From: Sanguinoderma infundibulare
Lineage: Eukaryota > Basidiomycota > Agaricomycetes > Polyporales > Polyporaceae
Direction: 5' to 3'
Assembly (NCBI GenBank): GCA_032821775.1
Contig: JAVLRN010000005.1
Span: forward strand, 434,001 to 498,000
DNA length: 64,000 bases
Made by a program: the position numbers and the translations under genes. This document shows, piece by piece, positions 22,224 through 33,556 of this stretch; position 1 is the first letter of the stretch, and each line of letters starts with the position of its first letter. The notes under the pieces are model-generated. The model was not told the DNA's origin, searched no databases, and saw only the letters and a program-made list of their open reading frames with translations.

Positions 22224-23636
22224 ATGACTACAGGCGGAGTACCTCAGACAATGAAAGCCGTCCTCATCGCAGAAGTAAGAGCCTCCCCAGACCTTCTACT
22301 CCGCTACTCGCCCACAATTTTCCGCACAGGGCGGCAAGATCATCATCAAAGACCACCCCGTCCCAAAGATCGCCGACGATGAGATCCTCGTCAAGACCGT
22401 CGCGCTCTCACAGAACCCGACGGATTACTCGCGTACGTCCCCTCAGTTCATGTCGTGGTCGTCTTCTACGCTCACGCACGCTTCCCTCCACCCGGTCCAG
22501 ACGTCGACAGCATGGGGAAGCCCGGCACCATCCTCGGCTGCGACTTCTCCGGGGTAGTCTTCCAGACCGGCCGGAGCGTGAAGCACCCCAAGATCGGCGA
22601 CCACGTCGTCGGCATGGTGCACGGCGGCGCGTGGCCGGACGAGGGCGCGTTCGCCGAGTACGTCAAGGTCCCCGCCGAGCTCGTCTGGGTCGTCCCGCCC
22701 AACACCCTCAGCTACGAGCAGGCCGCAACCATGGGAGTCGCGTGAGTATCGTGTTCAGCTACTGCTGCTGCGTGGACAGGAGCAAGTTGAGAGACGTCAC
22801 GCCGCCGCTGGTCGCACAGGTTCATGACGCCCGTCCAGGCCTTGTTCAGCCCCAAGCGTCTGGGCCTGGTGGAGCCCACAGCGGGGAAGAACGAACCGAA
22901 GAACGAGTGGATCCTCGTCTATGGCGGGAGCTGTACGTATCCACGTCTTCCCCGTGTGCATGCATACGGCAACAAGTACTCATCCGGCATCTCTCTACAC
23001 CAGCCGCGGTCGGCCTGAGCGCGATCCAGCTCCTCCACCTCGCGGGCTACAAGGTCGTCGCGACTGCGTCCCCGCGCAACTTCGAGCTCGTCAAGTCCAT
23101 GGGTGCCGACGCCGTCTTTGACTACCGGGACAAGGACGTCGCGCAGAAGGTCAAGAAGGCGACGGGCGACACCGTCCGCAGGGCGTTCGACACGGTCGCC
23201 GGCAAGGAGTGCCTGGCAATCACCGCCGAGTGCATCGGGCCCCAGGGCGGCAAGGTGCTCGTCGTCACCCCGCCACCGGAGGGCGCGACGGAGCGCAAGG
23301 ACGTCGAGATGCAGAGTGAGCGTCCTCGAACCCTATCGCTTTGTGTGTTTCCTGTTCTGAGCATCGCATCGCGTCGACGTCGACGTCCCAGTGACCATGC
23401 TGTACACGGCGATGGGCCGCGCGTTTGACTTTGGGACGATGCACGTCCCGGCCTCGAAGGAGGACAGGCAGCAGATCGCCGACTTCTACAAGAAGCTCCC
23501 AAAGCTGGTGCAAGACAAGCTCGTGAAGCCTCTCCCCATGAAGGTCTGGCCTGGCGGTATGAACGGCATCGAAGAGGGCCTGCAGTACATGCGCGAGGGC
23601 AAGGTGAGCGCGCAGAAGATCGTGTACGTGATGTAA
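22224..23636 (+). CDS. MDR-type zinc-binding dehydrogenase-like / enoyl reductase
   Basis: Medium-chain dehydrogenase/reductase family member. Relatives in fungi are often annotated as zinc-binding oxidoreductases or trans-enoyl reductases. Six exons, 22224-22274, 22330-22432, 22501-22741, 22820-22932, 23004-23315 and 23392-23636, give 354 residues. The start is MTTGGVPQTMKAVLIAE. The GroES-like half carries EILVKTVALSQNPTDY and GCDFSGVV. The Rossmann half carries the cofactor motif VYGGSSAVGLSAIQLLHLAGYKVVAT, split by an intron inside the Gly-Gly-Ser-Ser turn, and SMGADAVFDYRD. The usual cysteine and histidine zinc ligands are not evident, which fits an NADPH-dependent reductase without catalytic zinc. 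No biosynthetic core enzyme lies nearby. A related gene relic lies at 56314. Confidence 0.9.
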
Positions 23637-23807
23637 GGTGTCGCAGCGCAAGTGCCGCCCGTGTACGATACATGTGTACGATAGGCCGTCCCATTCCAGC
23701 TCTGTCTATGCGAAACGTTTTCGATCTCGCTCGGCCTCCAAATGAGATACATTACGGATAAACGATACGTCCGACCATGGGCTACGTCCCGAAAATCGAA
23801 CACGATC

Positions 23808-25890
23808 TCATTCTTGCCACTCGAACGAGCCCACGATCGCCGTCTTCCCCGTCAGCGAGCCCGGGCTGGGGGACAGCACCGTCATACGCCTGTTCGGCAG
23901 ATCCAAAGCGGTTCTGCAGAAAAACGCCGAGTGTCAGTCTGAGCCTTGACCCCTTCGAAGCGTCGCGAGGGGAAAAAATGCAGATGACGCACACGGCGAT
24001 GTACCCAACGACGGGCAGGTCGAGGACCTCTTCGTCGTACCGCTCCGACTCGTCCTGATTCGGAGAAGCGAGGATGGCGAGCACGGCGTTGTACAGACCA
24101 GAGCCGCCCAGCGACGGGTCGACCACGAGCGGCTGCATCTCGGAGACTGCGCGAGCGGCTCCGATCGGGAGTGCAGAAGAGGGAGCCATCGTCTCTGCAG
24201 AGAGAGAGAGCATATCAGAATTCGATCAACGGGTCGGAAGAAGAAAAAGAGTGCGCGAGGTCCTCTCACCTTCGCCGATCCGGTATATCACGATGTCGCC
24301 AAAGTTGACCGAGGTGGACAGCGGCGAGAGCTGCATCGTCTGGTCCGGGATCTGCTCGCCCGCTTGCATGTAGCCTTTGGACGACATCCCGGGAGGCGGG
24401 TTGATGACGTGGCCGTAGAAGTAGGTGTGGAGCTGATACTTGTGCACGCGTTCTCGGTATGCCGAGTCGAGTTCGACGACCTGGTGGTGAAATAAAAACA
24501 CGCGCAAAGTGACGGTCAGTTCGGGCATTAGCGGCGGCGACCAACGGGGGTATGCGGGGAGGAGGAGAACGCACCCCGCCGGATTTTGCAATCTTGAGGA
24601 CAGCCATGCGGTTGCCGTACGTCCGTTGCATCTCCACATTGAGCTTCTCGTGTCCGACGACGAGGATGACATTGACTTGGGACAGCTCGATCAGCATCTA
24701 TCGAAGCATGCATATTTCAAGGAAAAAAGACTTACTATGGAACGCATCGACGCACGCCTTGATCATGGTCAGCCGATGGTCGCTCCCAGTCCCCGAGCTC
24801 GCAGCGAAAGACGACGGCGTGTCCACAATCAAGCCCGAACAGCGGCCTGATCCCATACAACAGTCAACTGATGTACTAGAAATGGCAAGGAGTGGGGGCC
24901 ACCGACCTTCAGAGTCGCTCTCGTACCTGTCCCGGATGTTCTCCCCGAGATTCCGAACGAGGCGGTCCATGAGGAGCGGGTTCCGTCGCATCTCCCTGTG
25001 CCCATACCAGTACGAGAGCGGGAGCAACGCGTTCGACGCGATGTGACTCGGCGCGGACGTCGCGGTCGAGCCGAGTGCAGCGGCCGGCGAGGACGTCTGT
25101 ACAGGCGCGGTGATGGGTGCCGCAGAGATGGCCCCAGGCACCGCCCACCCGCCCTGCACGCACGCAACGCAAAACCGCATCTCAGCCACACAGTCCAAGA
25201 TGGTCAAGATGAGGAAGAGAACCACCGACCTCGCTCGGGTCGACGTTGACGTACGTCGGCACCCAGTCCTGGCCCGCGCGCACGGCGTAGTTCGCGAGGA
25301 TCTTGCACACCGCCGTCTTGCCCGAGTTCTCCGGCCCCAAGACGAGCACCCGCGGCGGGTCCGTGCCCACCGCGTCCTCGCCGCCCTCGTCCTCGGGGAC
25401 GGGCGAGCCGTGCGCCGCGGCGAGCGCGCGCACGCGCATCTGCTCGAGCGCGATGTGCACCGCGGCGTACGCGGACATCGGCGTCTCGTCCGAGACGTAC
25501 TCGACCGAGGGGTGGCCTGTGACGTGCAAGGCAGGTAAGTACACGCGCACGAACGGGGTGAGGGAGGGCTACTCATCTCTATGGTGCATCCCAGCCAGGT
25601 GAAGACGGCCGCCTTGCATTCCTGGCCGAACACGTACACCTTGCCCTCCGCGAGTTCCGCGCCGAAGATCTCCGCATGGCCGCTGACGAGCTAAGAGGTA
25701 AGAAAAAAAGTTTTAGGTTTTGAATGCACGCAAGGGCGAGACCATGACCAGCAAGCCAGCCGACGAGGGACGAAAAACACACCTTGATTCCGAGCGTGGT
25801 GTCCGGATCGAGCTCAAACCTGTACTCAGACTCGGGCTGGAGGCTCCATTGTCGGGTGTGAACGTTCACGTTCTCACTAGTGTCCATCAT
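23808..25890 (-). CDS. CLP1: Clp1, polyribonucleotide 5'-hydroxyl-kinase of mRNA 3'-end processing
   Basis: Clp1 is a subunit of cleavage factor IA (with Pcf11), acting in pre-mRNA cleavage and polyadenylation in the nucleus; in animals it is also an RNA kinase. Exons 25890-25783, 25690-25573, 25516-25230, 25153-24907, 24846-24736, 24675-24575, 24480-24270, 24194-23993 and 23889-23808 give 488 residues. Seen in order: the N-terminal beta domain (QPESEYRFELD, GHAEIFGAELAEGKVY), TIEM and YVSDETPM, the P-loop GPENSGKT near residue 130, NVDPSE, LIVDTPSSF (Walker B region), VNVILVVGHEKL, and the C-terminal VLSPSPGSLTG ending GSFEWQE. Two adjacent Met codons open the frame. The donor after TIEM (GTAGCC) is atypical. 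Its 3' end faces that of the MDR reductase, with 171 nt between them. Confidence 0.94.
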
Positions 25891-26752
25891 CTCCGCCCCA
25901 AGTCCTCTACACCTTCGTCAGTCTGCAGCGAGCCGCCACAAAACTTCAGAGCTCTGGAAGTTTTCTAAAACTGTACCAGGGAGACGGTCTCCGAGAGTTC
26001 GGGTCTCACGAAGTGTATCAGACCTGCGACAGTCAAAAGATGGATTCTAAGCAACACAGAACAGTATCCCAACGCCTTGGAAAGCGTTCCTTCAGTCGGC
26101 GCAGGTGAGTGGAATGGTCAAGCCACAACAGTTCCATATCCGCCCCTAAACCAAGAGGTGACATCGCCGGGTCACAACGTGACTCTGTCACATCACCGTA
26201 GCACTTCGAGTCGTACACACTCTGGCAAGGATGAGTTTGGTGTCCACCGCAGTGCAAATGCACACGGGGAATATCCGCGGTTGAACGCGGCTGGTATTCT
26301 CTTTTTCTATCCAGTACTACAGATGGTAACTCAATACTAGTGTATGACGACGAGTGTGCAAGCAGGCCTGCGCAGGGCCGAGTGACAGTGCGGGATAGCG
26401 AGATATGTGTGCAAAGAGATAGCGAGGGTCATTAGATCGTGAGTCGTGAATGGTCGCGAACGGTTGGACGATGTTGGTGCGACTGAGCAGTTGGATGCAT
26501 GGGTCCGGGGGGACAGCCGGCGAGGTGGTAATTGAGGTAGTAGTCGGGGCGGAGGGAAGGGGGCGTGCGCAGGTCTATGGTGGTATAGTAACAAACAGCG
26601 TAGTGCGGGGATAAATAGCGGAAGGATGAACTTCCGGTGCGATGTGCGATGGCGATCTATGAATACAACAGCGACGACAATGATGACGACGAGGAGCCCA
26701 ACGAGTGATGACGGCGTGATGGTATGGGGGAAAGGGGAAGGCAGCTCGACGC
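25891..26752. other. Intergenic region between CLP1 and SAM synthetase
   Basis: It contains the CLP1 promoter side (25891 onward) and the 3' side of the SAM synthetase gene (up to 26752). Only short frames are seen and none has a recognisable domain. No tRNA-like sequence or repeat was found. Confidence 0.5.
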
Positions 26753-28011
26753 TTAGAGCGCGAGCTTCTTCGGCTGCTCCCAAGAGTACTCGGAGTTGCC
26801 GAAGTGGCCGTACGACGCGGTCTTGAGGTACTGGGGCTTTTGGAGGCCGAGGGTCTGGACGATGATACCTGGGCGGAGGTCGAAGTTGCTGCGGATGATC
26901 TCGACGAGCTCCGCGTCCGACTTCTTGCCCGTGCCGTACGTGTCGACGTACACCGACAGGGGCTCGGCGACACCGATGGCGTACGAAAGCTGGACGAGCG
27001 CACGGCGGGCAAGGCCAGCCGCGACGAGCGACTTGGCGATCCAGCGGGCGGTGTAGGCAGCAGAACGGTCGACCTTGGACCAGTCCTTGCCGGAGAACGC
27101 ACCTCCGCCGTGCGCACCCCAACCGCCGTAGGTGTCGACGATGATCTTACGACCAGTAAGGCCAGCATCACCCTGAGGACCGCCGATGACGAAGCGGCCC
27201 GAAGGCTGGATGTGGTAGACAGTGCGGTCGTCGAGGAGGTTCGCGGGGATCGTCTTCTTGATGATCTTCTCTAGGATCTCCTTGCGGAGGTCCTCAGTAG
27301 TGATCTCCTCGGCGTGCTGGGTGGAGACGACGATGGTGTCGACACGGATGGGGATGGTCGCGCCGCCGTCCTTCTTGTACTCGACGGTGACCTGAGTCTT
27401 AGAATCAGGGCGGAGCCAGCCAAGCTCGCCGGAGCGGCGGGCAGCAGCCATCGCAGCGTTGAGCTTGTGGGCGAGGACGATGGTGAGGGGCATGTACTCT
27501 GGGGTCTCGTCCGTCGCGTAGCCGAACATGATACCCTGGTCGCCGGCACCGATGTTCTCGAGCAAGCCGTGGTCGAGACCCTGGGCGATGTCGGGCGACT
27601 GCTGCTCAATGGCGACGAGGATGTTGCAGGTTTTGTAGTCAAAGCCCTTGGACGAGTCGTCGTAGCCAATCTGCTTGATGGTCTCACGGATGACGCGCTG
27701 GAAGTCGACCTGGGCCTTGGTCGTGATCTCGCCAAAGACCATGATCATGCCCGTCTTCGCAGCGGTCTCGCAGGCGACCTTGGAGAAGGGGTCCACTGCC
27801 AAGCATGCATCGAGGATGGCGTCGGAGACCTGGTCGCAGATCTTATCTGGGAAAAGGGAATGGAGGACTAGCGTCAGAATGGAGGGGTCATTGAAAATCA
27901 GGGCCTAAACACACCAGGGTGGCCCTCGCCGACGGACTCCGAGGTGAAGAGGAAGTGGCCGGGCGCAAGCGCCGCGTGGGCAGAACCGTTGGCAGAGCCG
28001 TTAGCAGGCAT
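26753..28011 (-). CDS. SAM2: S-adenosylmethionine synthetase
   Basis: Makes S-adenosylmethionine from methionine and ATP in the cytosol. Two exons, 28011-27915 and 27846-26753, give 396 residues, the normal size. The start is [19 protein letters not shown]. Diagnostic motifs are [18 protein letters not shown] (split by the 68-nt intron inside the Asp codon), the [15 protein letters not shown] hexapeptide region, TVEYKKDG, and the glycine-rich GGGAFSGKD near the C-terminal third. Strong conservation makes the call secure. The gene is divergent from the GNAT gene at 28385, sharing a 373-nt intergenic region. Codon use is strongly biased to G/C third positions, as expected for a highly expressed gene. 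Confidence 0.97.
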
Positions 28012-28384
28012 GGCTGGGAGCGACGACGACGACGAGGGGCGGAAAGTCGATGAGGAAGGAAGGAAGGGCGGGTGTGATAAGTCAGCGTGAGCATTGTACG
28101 ATGCTATAAATTTGACGACCGTGAGACCCCGGTCACCCATCAGCACGCCATCTCAGGCCATCTCGTGTTTATTATCGCTCGACCATTCAACGCACGCACG
28201 CGCCCCTCCGCCAGCACTTTTACATACAGCGACAGGCCTATCCAGAGCCTATCATCTGTCCGCACGTCGTACCTCAATCGTACGATCGTCCTGATTATAA
28301 TCCTGTAGATTCAGAGGCTGGCGCGATCATGTGAGCGAATCTTAAAGCTACGTCCGCGGAGTATTCTTTATTTCTGTTAGGATC
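28012..28384. promoter_or_regulatory. Bidirectional promoter, SAM synthetase / GNAT
   Basis: 373 nt separate the two divergent start codons. The half next to the SAM synthetase contains pyrimidine-rich tracts and TATAAATTT-like sequence near 28105. The half next to the GNAT gene is CA-rich. No regulator site can be named. Confidence 0.45.
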
Positions 28385-29297
28385 ATGTCCAACTTCAAAT
28401 TTCCTCAATACGAGCCTCGCATCGTACCCGGCAACGAGGTCACCGACGAGCAGCTCGCGCGGTGTGCCCAGTTGTTCTCCGAAAACTACGGAGTATGGGG
28501 TCCATCCGTCGCGGCACCCTTGAAAGCAGGTGAGTAGTGCTCACTATACATAAATCACTCTTCTCCTTCCCTAAGCTACCCATACAGGTAATCGCGTCAG
28601 GATGCGGTCCGTCGAGGTTTTGCGGGAACAGTGCATGAGCGACCCTGAGAATGCCGCCCTCTCCATGATGTACAAGGACGGGAGGCTCGTGGGACACGCG
28701 TTCGCGATGAAGTGGAAGTCGGGAACAGGTGCGTTCATTGCCATACACACAAGCAATCACAGCCCCTACTTAACACCAGCACTGTTTGCAGAGACCGTCG
28801 GATGGATCACGCAGCTCGTCGTCGAACTCGGCGAGCGCCGGCAGGGCATCGCGACGAGGCTCCTCCAGGGCCTCACGACGCATCCCTGGTTCGCGGACGT
28901 CACCATGATGGGCGTGGCCTCCTCCCATCCGGCTGCCTGCAACTCGCTGTGTAACATGTCAGGCGAGTCGCTCAACTCATGCTCCTCCGAGTCCGAGTCC
29001 GAGACTAATTTTCGACCCTCAGGCCAGCAGATTGCTCGGATCGACCTCTCGTATATCCGAGAGAAGGCCCCGATGGCCCTCCGACACACGACTGTCAAGT
29101 ATTTGAAGGCGGCGCAGCTGGGAGGTTCGCTGTTCGGGGATGTCGACGACGGCTCCATTTCTCTGGTGGACACGAAGTTCTATGTCGACCATTGCGAGCC
29201 CCAGCAAGTTCTCAACAGCTACGTCGAGAAGGATAAGTGGCGTCTTGGCACATTGAAAGAGGGACACGAATTCCTTCTACTGCTTCCTACGGCCTGA
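28385..29297 (+). CDS. GNAT-family N-acetyltransferase
   Basis: Transfers acetyl from acetyl-CoA to an unidentified substrate. Exons 28385-28529, 28588-28728, 28792-28950 and 29023-29297 give 239 residues. The acetyl-CoA binding motif appears as ERRQGIATRLLQGL (R/Q-x-x-G-x-G/A), preceded by the beta-4 strand ITQLVVELG. The region after HPAACNSL is specific to fungal members and has no assigned role. The second intron (63 nt) and third intron (72 nt) are multiples of three with no stop, so retention would add 21 or 24 residues. The donor chosen for the third intron (GTAACA) gives an in-phase junction before QQIARIDLSYI; it is the weakest boundary. The substrate cannot be inferred. Confidence 0.87.
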
Positions 29298-29606
29298 GGC
29301 CTCCTCCCGCTTGTCTTGCCGACTCATACACTACTCTTGTCTGCGAGGATGTTTTCGACCTTGCTCTGGTTTAATTCGCTATCACGTAGCTCTGAGCTCT
29401 CCTCGCATGTCTAGTTCCAGAAATCAGCTTTCGTCGGAATGTCCATGTCCACGCGTGTGTCAAAAGGACCCCAGGGTCCAGCCTAAAGTTATGAAACAGC
29501 ATCGCAATTTATCGAGTGCTTGTACTTAATCGTGACACCTGCAGTACGTACGTGCAGCCTCTATAGATTCCCAAAACCTACCACGTCCTTTTACGTGCTC
29601 GTCCTG
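29298..29606. other. Convergent 3' spacer
   Basis: About 310 nt between the GNAT stop and the myotubularin stop. No gene or structured element was recognised; it is presumably shared 3' untranslated sequence. Confidence 0.5.
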
Positions 29607-32600
29607 TTATGACCACACCGTAACCCCCAGCGGATCCGACGAAGCCGTCGACGCCTCAGCTGATGGCGGACGCGCAGTCACATGTCCCGACGCGCCGTCC
29701 TCTCCCTTCTCCTTCCCCGCACCCGTATCCGGATCCGGGTCTGTCTCCCCAGACGGGTCATCTGTATTCCCGAGAACCCATGGCCCCCGGGCGCCACCCC
29801 CCAGCGCAGGCTGCGATAGCGACTGTGCAGCAGCCGTATTGCTACGTGAGTGTGGGAAGGCGATAGACAGCTCAACGTTCGGGTCGGCCGGGAGCGAACT
29901 CGTCGCCTCCTGGGCCTGAGATACCGATACCGCGGGACCCTGGCCCTCGCGATCCGGGGACGGCACAGAACCCCACGGGTTGTCCATGAACATCGACGGT
30001 ATCGTCGGCCGTGCCGCCTGCGCCGTCCACGGGTTGACGGTGTTCCCTGACGAATACGTGTACGCGCGCGGAGACGCTGGCCGCCGCAGAGGTGATGAAG
30101 GCCGACTGTCGTCTCCGCCTTGGCCCCATGCGTTGATCTCGTCTCGCGACTTGAGCTCGCCGCCGCGTGTGGGATCGCCTAGTTCGCCGCCTAGCGAGAG
30201 CCCCTTGATGTCCTTCGCGAGGCCACCGTACGCGTCCTGCACTGCGGAAAATGCGGCGGTCGCGTTGGACGACACCTTGCCCCAGAGCGATCGCATGCCT
30301 CCGGCGGAGAACAGGTCGCCGGGATTCTGAGTGGGCGGAAGACCCGTGCGAGGCGAAGCAGAGCGAGCGACGCGTACGCTGGGAGATGGCGTACGTGGAG
30401 GCGGAAGAGCAATGGACGACGAAGAGGCTCCAGGAGAAGACGGTGGCACAAGACTCTCTTTCCGCACCCGCTGGCTTTCGGGGAATGGAGGGGGGTCTCC
30501 GAGGGACGTGACCACGGAAGGCGTATTGGCCGCAGGCAATGCAGAGCTACCCCTCTGCAGGAATCGAGCGATGGTTTGCGGTGTCGGGATGCTCAGCTGC
30601 GGGGAAACGGAAGGCTGAGGGGGAGGCGTAGGCGTAGATACCGTGAGGCATTCCTGAGACTGCGCCGGCACAGAATCCTCGCTGGCCGCCTCGATCGGGC
30701 CCGCAAACTCCGGCTCTTCGACGGCCTGCTTGAGCACGAACTTCCCGTTCATCTCCTCGTCCGTGCGTCCGTAGAGTTCGTGCCAGAACCGCACGTCCTT
30801 GGGGTTCGGTATGAGCACGCCCATGTCCGCCTTCGGCGTTCGGTTCCCAGGGTCGTCCAAGCTCGCGTCGTAGAGCGGATTCTTGTTCAGCTCGATCTCC
30901 GAAGGCTCGTTGAAGTAATCCCACACGCTGATGGTCCGACTAACGGCCGGTGGCTGACTACCCTCTCCGACGCGACGTTCCCGCTCCGAATTGAAGAGGA
31001 AGGATCCGAACTGACAAGAGTAGAGGTGATGATGGATTTGACGAAGAAAACGTTCGTTGAACTCGAACCGTTCGGGGTACTGTCGCTGGATCTGGCGGAC
31101 GCTCTCCAAGAATTGGTGGAAGACGGGGCTGGTCTCCTTGATGTGGTGCTGCGACGCGAACCGGTTCTGAACGGACGCAAGGAAAGCCTGCGCGGCCTCC
31201 GCGCCCCCGCCCTGGCCGGCGTTCTCCACAGGCGCGAGGAAGAACTTCTCGGAGGACAAGTGGCCGCAGCGATCGAGGAACTTGTGCCCGAACGACAGCC
31301 AGTCCTTCTCCACGAGGATCGCGAACCCTCTCTGCGTCCGGTAGAATGGGTCCAAGCAGAGCTGCGCGAGCGAAGAGAGCTGCGCCGTGCGGTCCCACCC
31401 GTCCGAGCAGTGGATGAGCACATGCGACGAGTTGATGTGCACGTTCCTGACGATCAGCAGCGTGCCGTCGAGGATCGCGGTGATGTGCCGCAGCCAGTTC
31501 GACCGGCGCAAGGCCTGCCTGTCGAGCACGGGCGCGACGAGCGGTTCCTCGTCTTCCTCCCCTCCGTCTGTCGCGGTCATGCCCGCGGCCTGCAGGATCT
31601 CCGTAGCTCGAAGGGCTTCGACGACCTTGTTCAGCGACTCGCGCATGGTGTGGATGTGGTCGATGCCGAGATACGCCTTCTTCGCATCCTTGTAATGATC
31701 CATGTTCTCCGTGCCCGCGCCTTTGGCCGTGTTCGCCATGGCGTTCGTGGTCGGTCGTGCGTCAATAATGAGGTTCGTCGCCGTTGCGCCGTACACCGGG
31801 CCTGGGCTGACTCGGGAGTCAGGGTTGTGGTGCGTTTGGAAGATCGTCTCGATGAGCTTCTCGTCCTGGATGGAGCGGTTGTTCGTCAGGCCCACCATGG
31901 GTTGGCTGGACCGCGTGATGGACCCCTATGCGGGAAAGCGCAATGATTCAGACTTGTGGCTGCGGGGAGACACAGAAGAACATACAAAGTTCGCCCAATG
32001 CAGGTATGTCAGGACCGGGAGACGTCCCTTGCTCCGGAACTTAACCGCATATTGGAGGGTGGTATCGCTGATGCGGGTCGGGACGACTATTCGTGAAGGG
32101 TATGTCGGGGAGAACTGCACCGGTCGTCACTGTTATTCACGAGACGCACAGGACGTGGCCGCAGTGGTGACGCACAGAGTAATCTTTGTTTATATCGGTA
32201 AACCGCCACGCTTTTGAGCGCGTGCCGACTCCCATGCGGCCGAACTCTTCACGGGGCGAGTATATTGACCAACCGTTGGAGACGGCAAGTGGCGGATTTG
32301 GGACGTAGAAAAATGCATAGAGCTGGTTTACCGAGGCTTTACAGAGTGCCATCAGACAGGGAAATGGACGGGGGCCAAGGGCGTTTAGGCGGGGAAAAAC
32401 AAAGACATGGGTACGCACTGGCAACGGTGAGCTCCTTCACGCTCTCAAAGACATCTATCGCGTCCTTCTCCGTCGTAAATGATAGGAAGATGGTTTCGAA
32501 CGTCCGGGTATGTAGTGTGAGCGGACAGCGGCCGTATAACGTCATGGGCATCCGGGAGACAAGCGAGATGAGGGGGTATGGGACCTATCGTCGGAAGCAG

Positions 32601-32857
32601 CATTGCCAGAAAATCAGGCACGACGAGACGGTTAATCAACGTCTGCATGAGCATAGGCTTGGACTGACCCACATCTCCTCCTTTCCCTCCTCATCGAAAT
32701 GGAAGATAGCATGGTGGGCGGTGAGGTGCAAGGTACCCGAGGACGTGCTTCCGCCCCTCGTATACAAGACCCCCTCGACCTAATCAGACAAAAGATGAGT
32801 GCACACGCATAGAGAGTTATGAATACCACTAACCTTGGTGACCCGGAGAGCATCCAT
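29607..32857 (-). CDS. YMR1: Myotubularin-type phosphoinositide 3-phosphatase
   Basis: Removes the 3-phosphate from PI3P and PI(3,5)P2 on endosomal and vacuolar membranes. Exons 32857-32834, 32779-32669, 32584-32419, 32336-32176, 32114-31986 and 31925-29607 give 969 residues. The N-terminus MDALRVTK leads into a GRAM/PH-like domain (SGTLHLTAHHAIFHFD). The catalytic domain follows, with NGWSIYSPREEFGRMG, KAWRFTDINKDY, ITRSSQPMVG and the Cys-x5-Arg loop CSDGWDRT, then the SCQFGSFLFNSERERR block. The last 330 residues are a low-complexity Pro/Ser-rich tail without a recognisable domain, longer than in yeast Ymr1. All junctions are in phase. A kinase for a related lipid (PIP5K) lies 18 kb away, with no sign of co-regulation. 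Confidence 0.94.
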
Positions 32858-33556
32858 TGCCCAAGCGTAGAGTATTCGTCGCCGTTTCTGAGAATGGCCT
32901 GTCCCCGGCGGCGGCAGCGCCAAGCGAGCCTCGTACAGGCGCCAAAATATCATGGGCGTCTCTGCTCTACGGCTCCGATTCTTTCGGCCCTGTGATTTTG
33001 TTTGTCCTGGTCCGACTGCCACCGAACTGCCTGCCTTCTGTACTTCATTCGTACAGTTGGCCAGATTCTGCCACGCAAACCGCATGCTCGCACACTTTTC
33101 CGTATGCAAGGTGAGGATGTTTTGGCCATGGCCGTGACGAAGTGTCCCAGGACCTTGGCGAGAATGGTGCTCCGAGTGCCAATCAGCTAATAAGAATCTA
33201 AACATGCAGGTAAGTGAGGTCAGTTGCACCGCCTGGTAGTCAGTATTGACTTTAGGGGTCCCTCTATAGATGGATTTCGTCTGTGTGTCTCTCAAACAGG
33301 CTTCATGTTGTGCGGTAACTCCCATTCAACGAAGAGCCTGAGCACTACGCTAACCTCCAATTTGCCCTCTCCTCCTACTCCGTTCCCTTGGACGTTCGAC
33401 AATGACAGTGGTCATCATCGGGATTCCCATGGATACTTTAGCCTCTCGTGCACACGTTATTAATTTCCCGACATTGCAGAACAAAGCAAGCAGGCATGTG
33501 CCCAACACATGGCTCTACAGCCAAGTCGCTGTGGCTAGCAGCAGCCAACAACCACC
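32858..33556. other. Intergenic region upstream of the myotubularin gene
   Basis: It should hold the myotubularin promoter on its left side. Short frames on both strands (up to about 180 codons on minus) have no family signature. Nothing else was recognised. Confidence 0.45.

Noticed and set aside
30576..31946. 456-codon plus-strand frame opposite the myotubularin gene
   Set aside because: Antisense shadow of strongly biased codons; arginine/valine-rich and without family signature, while the minus strand has an unmistakable phosphatase motif.
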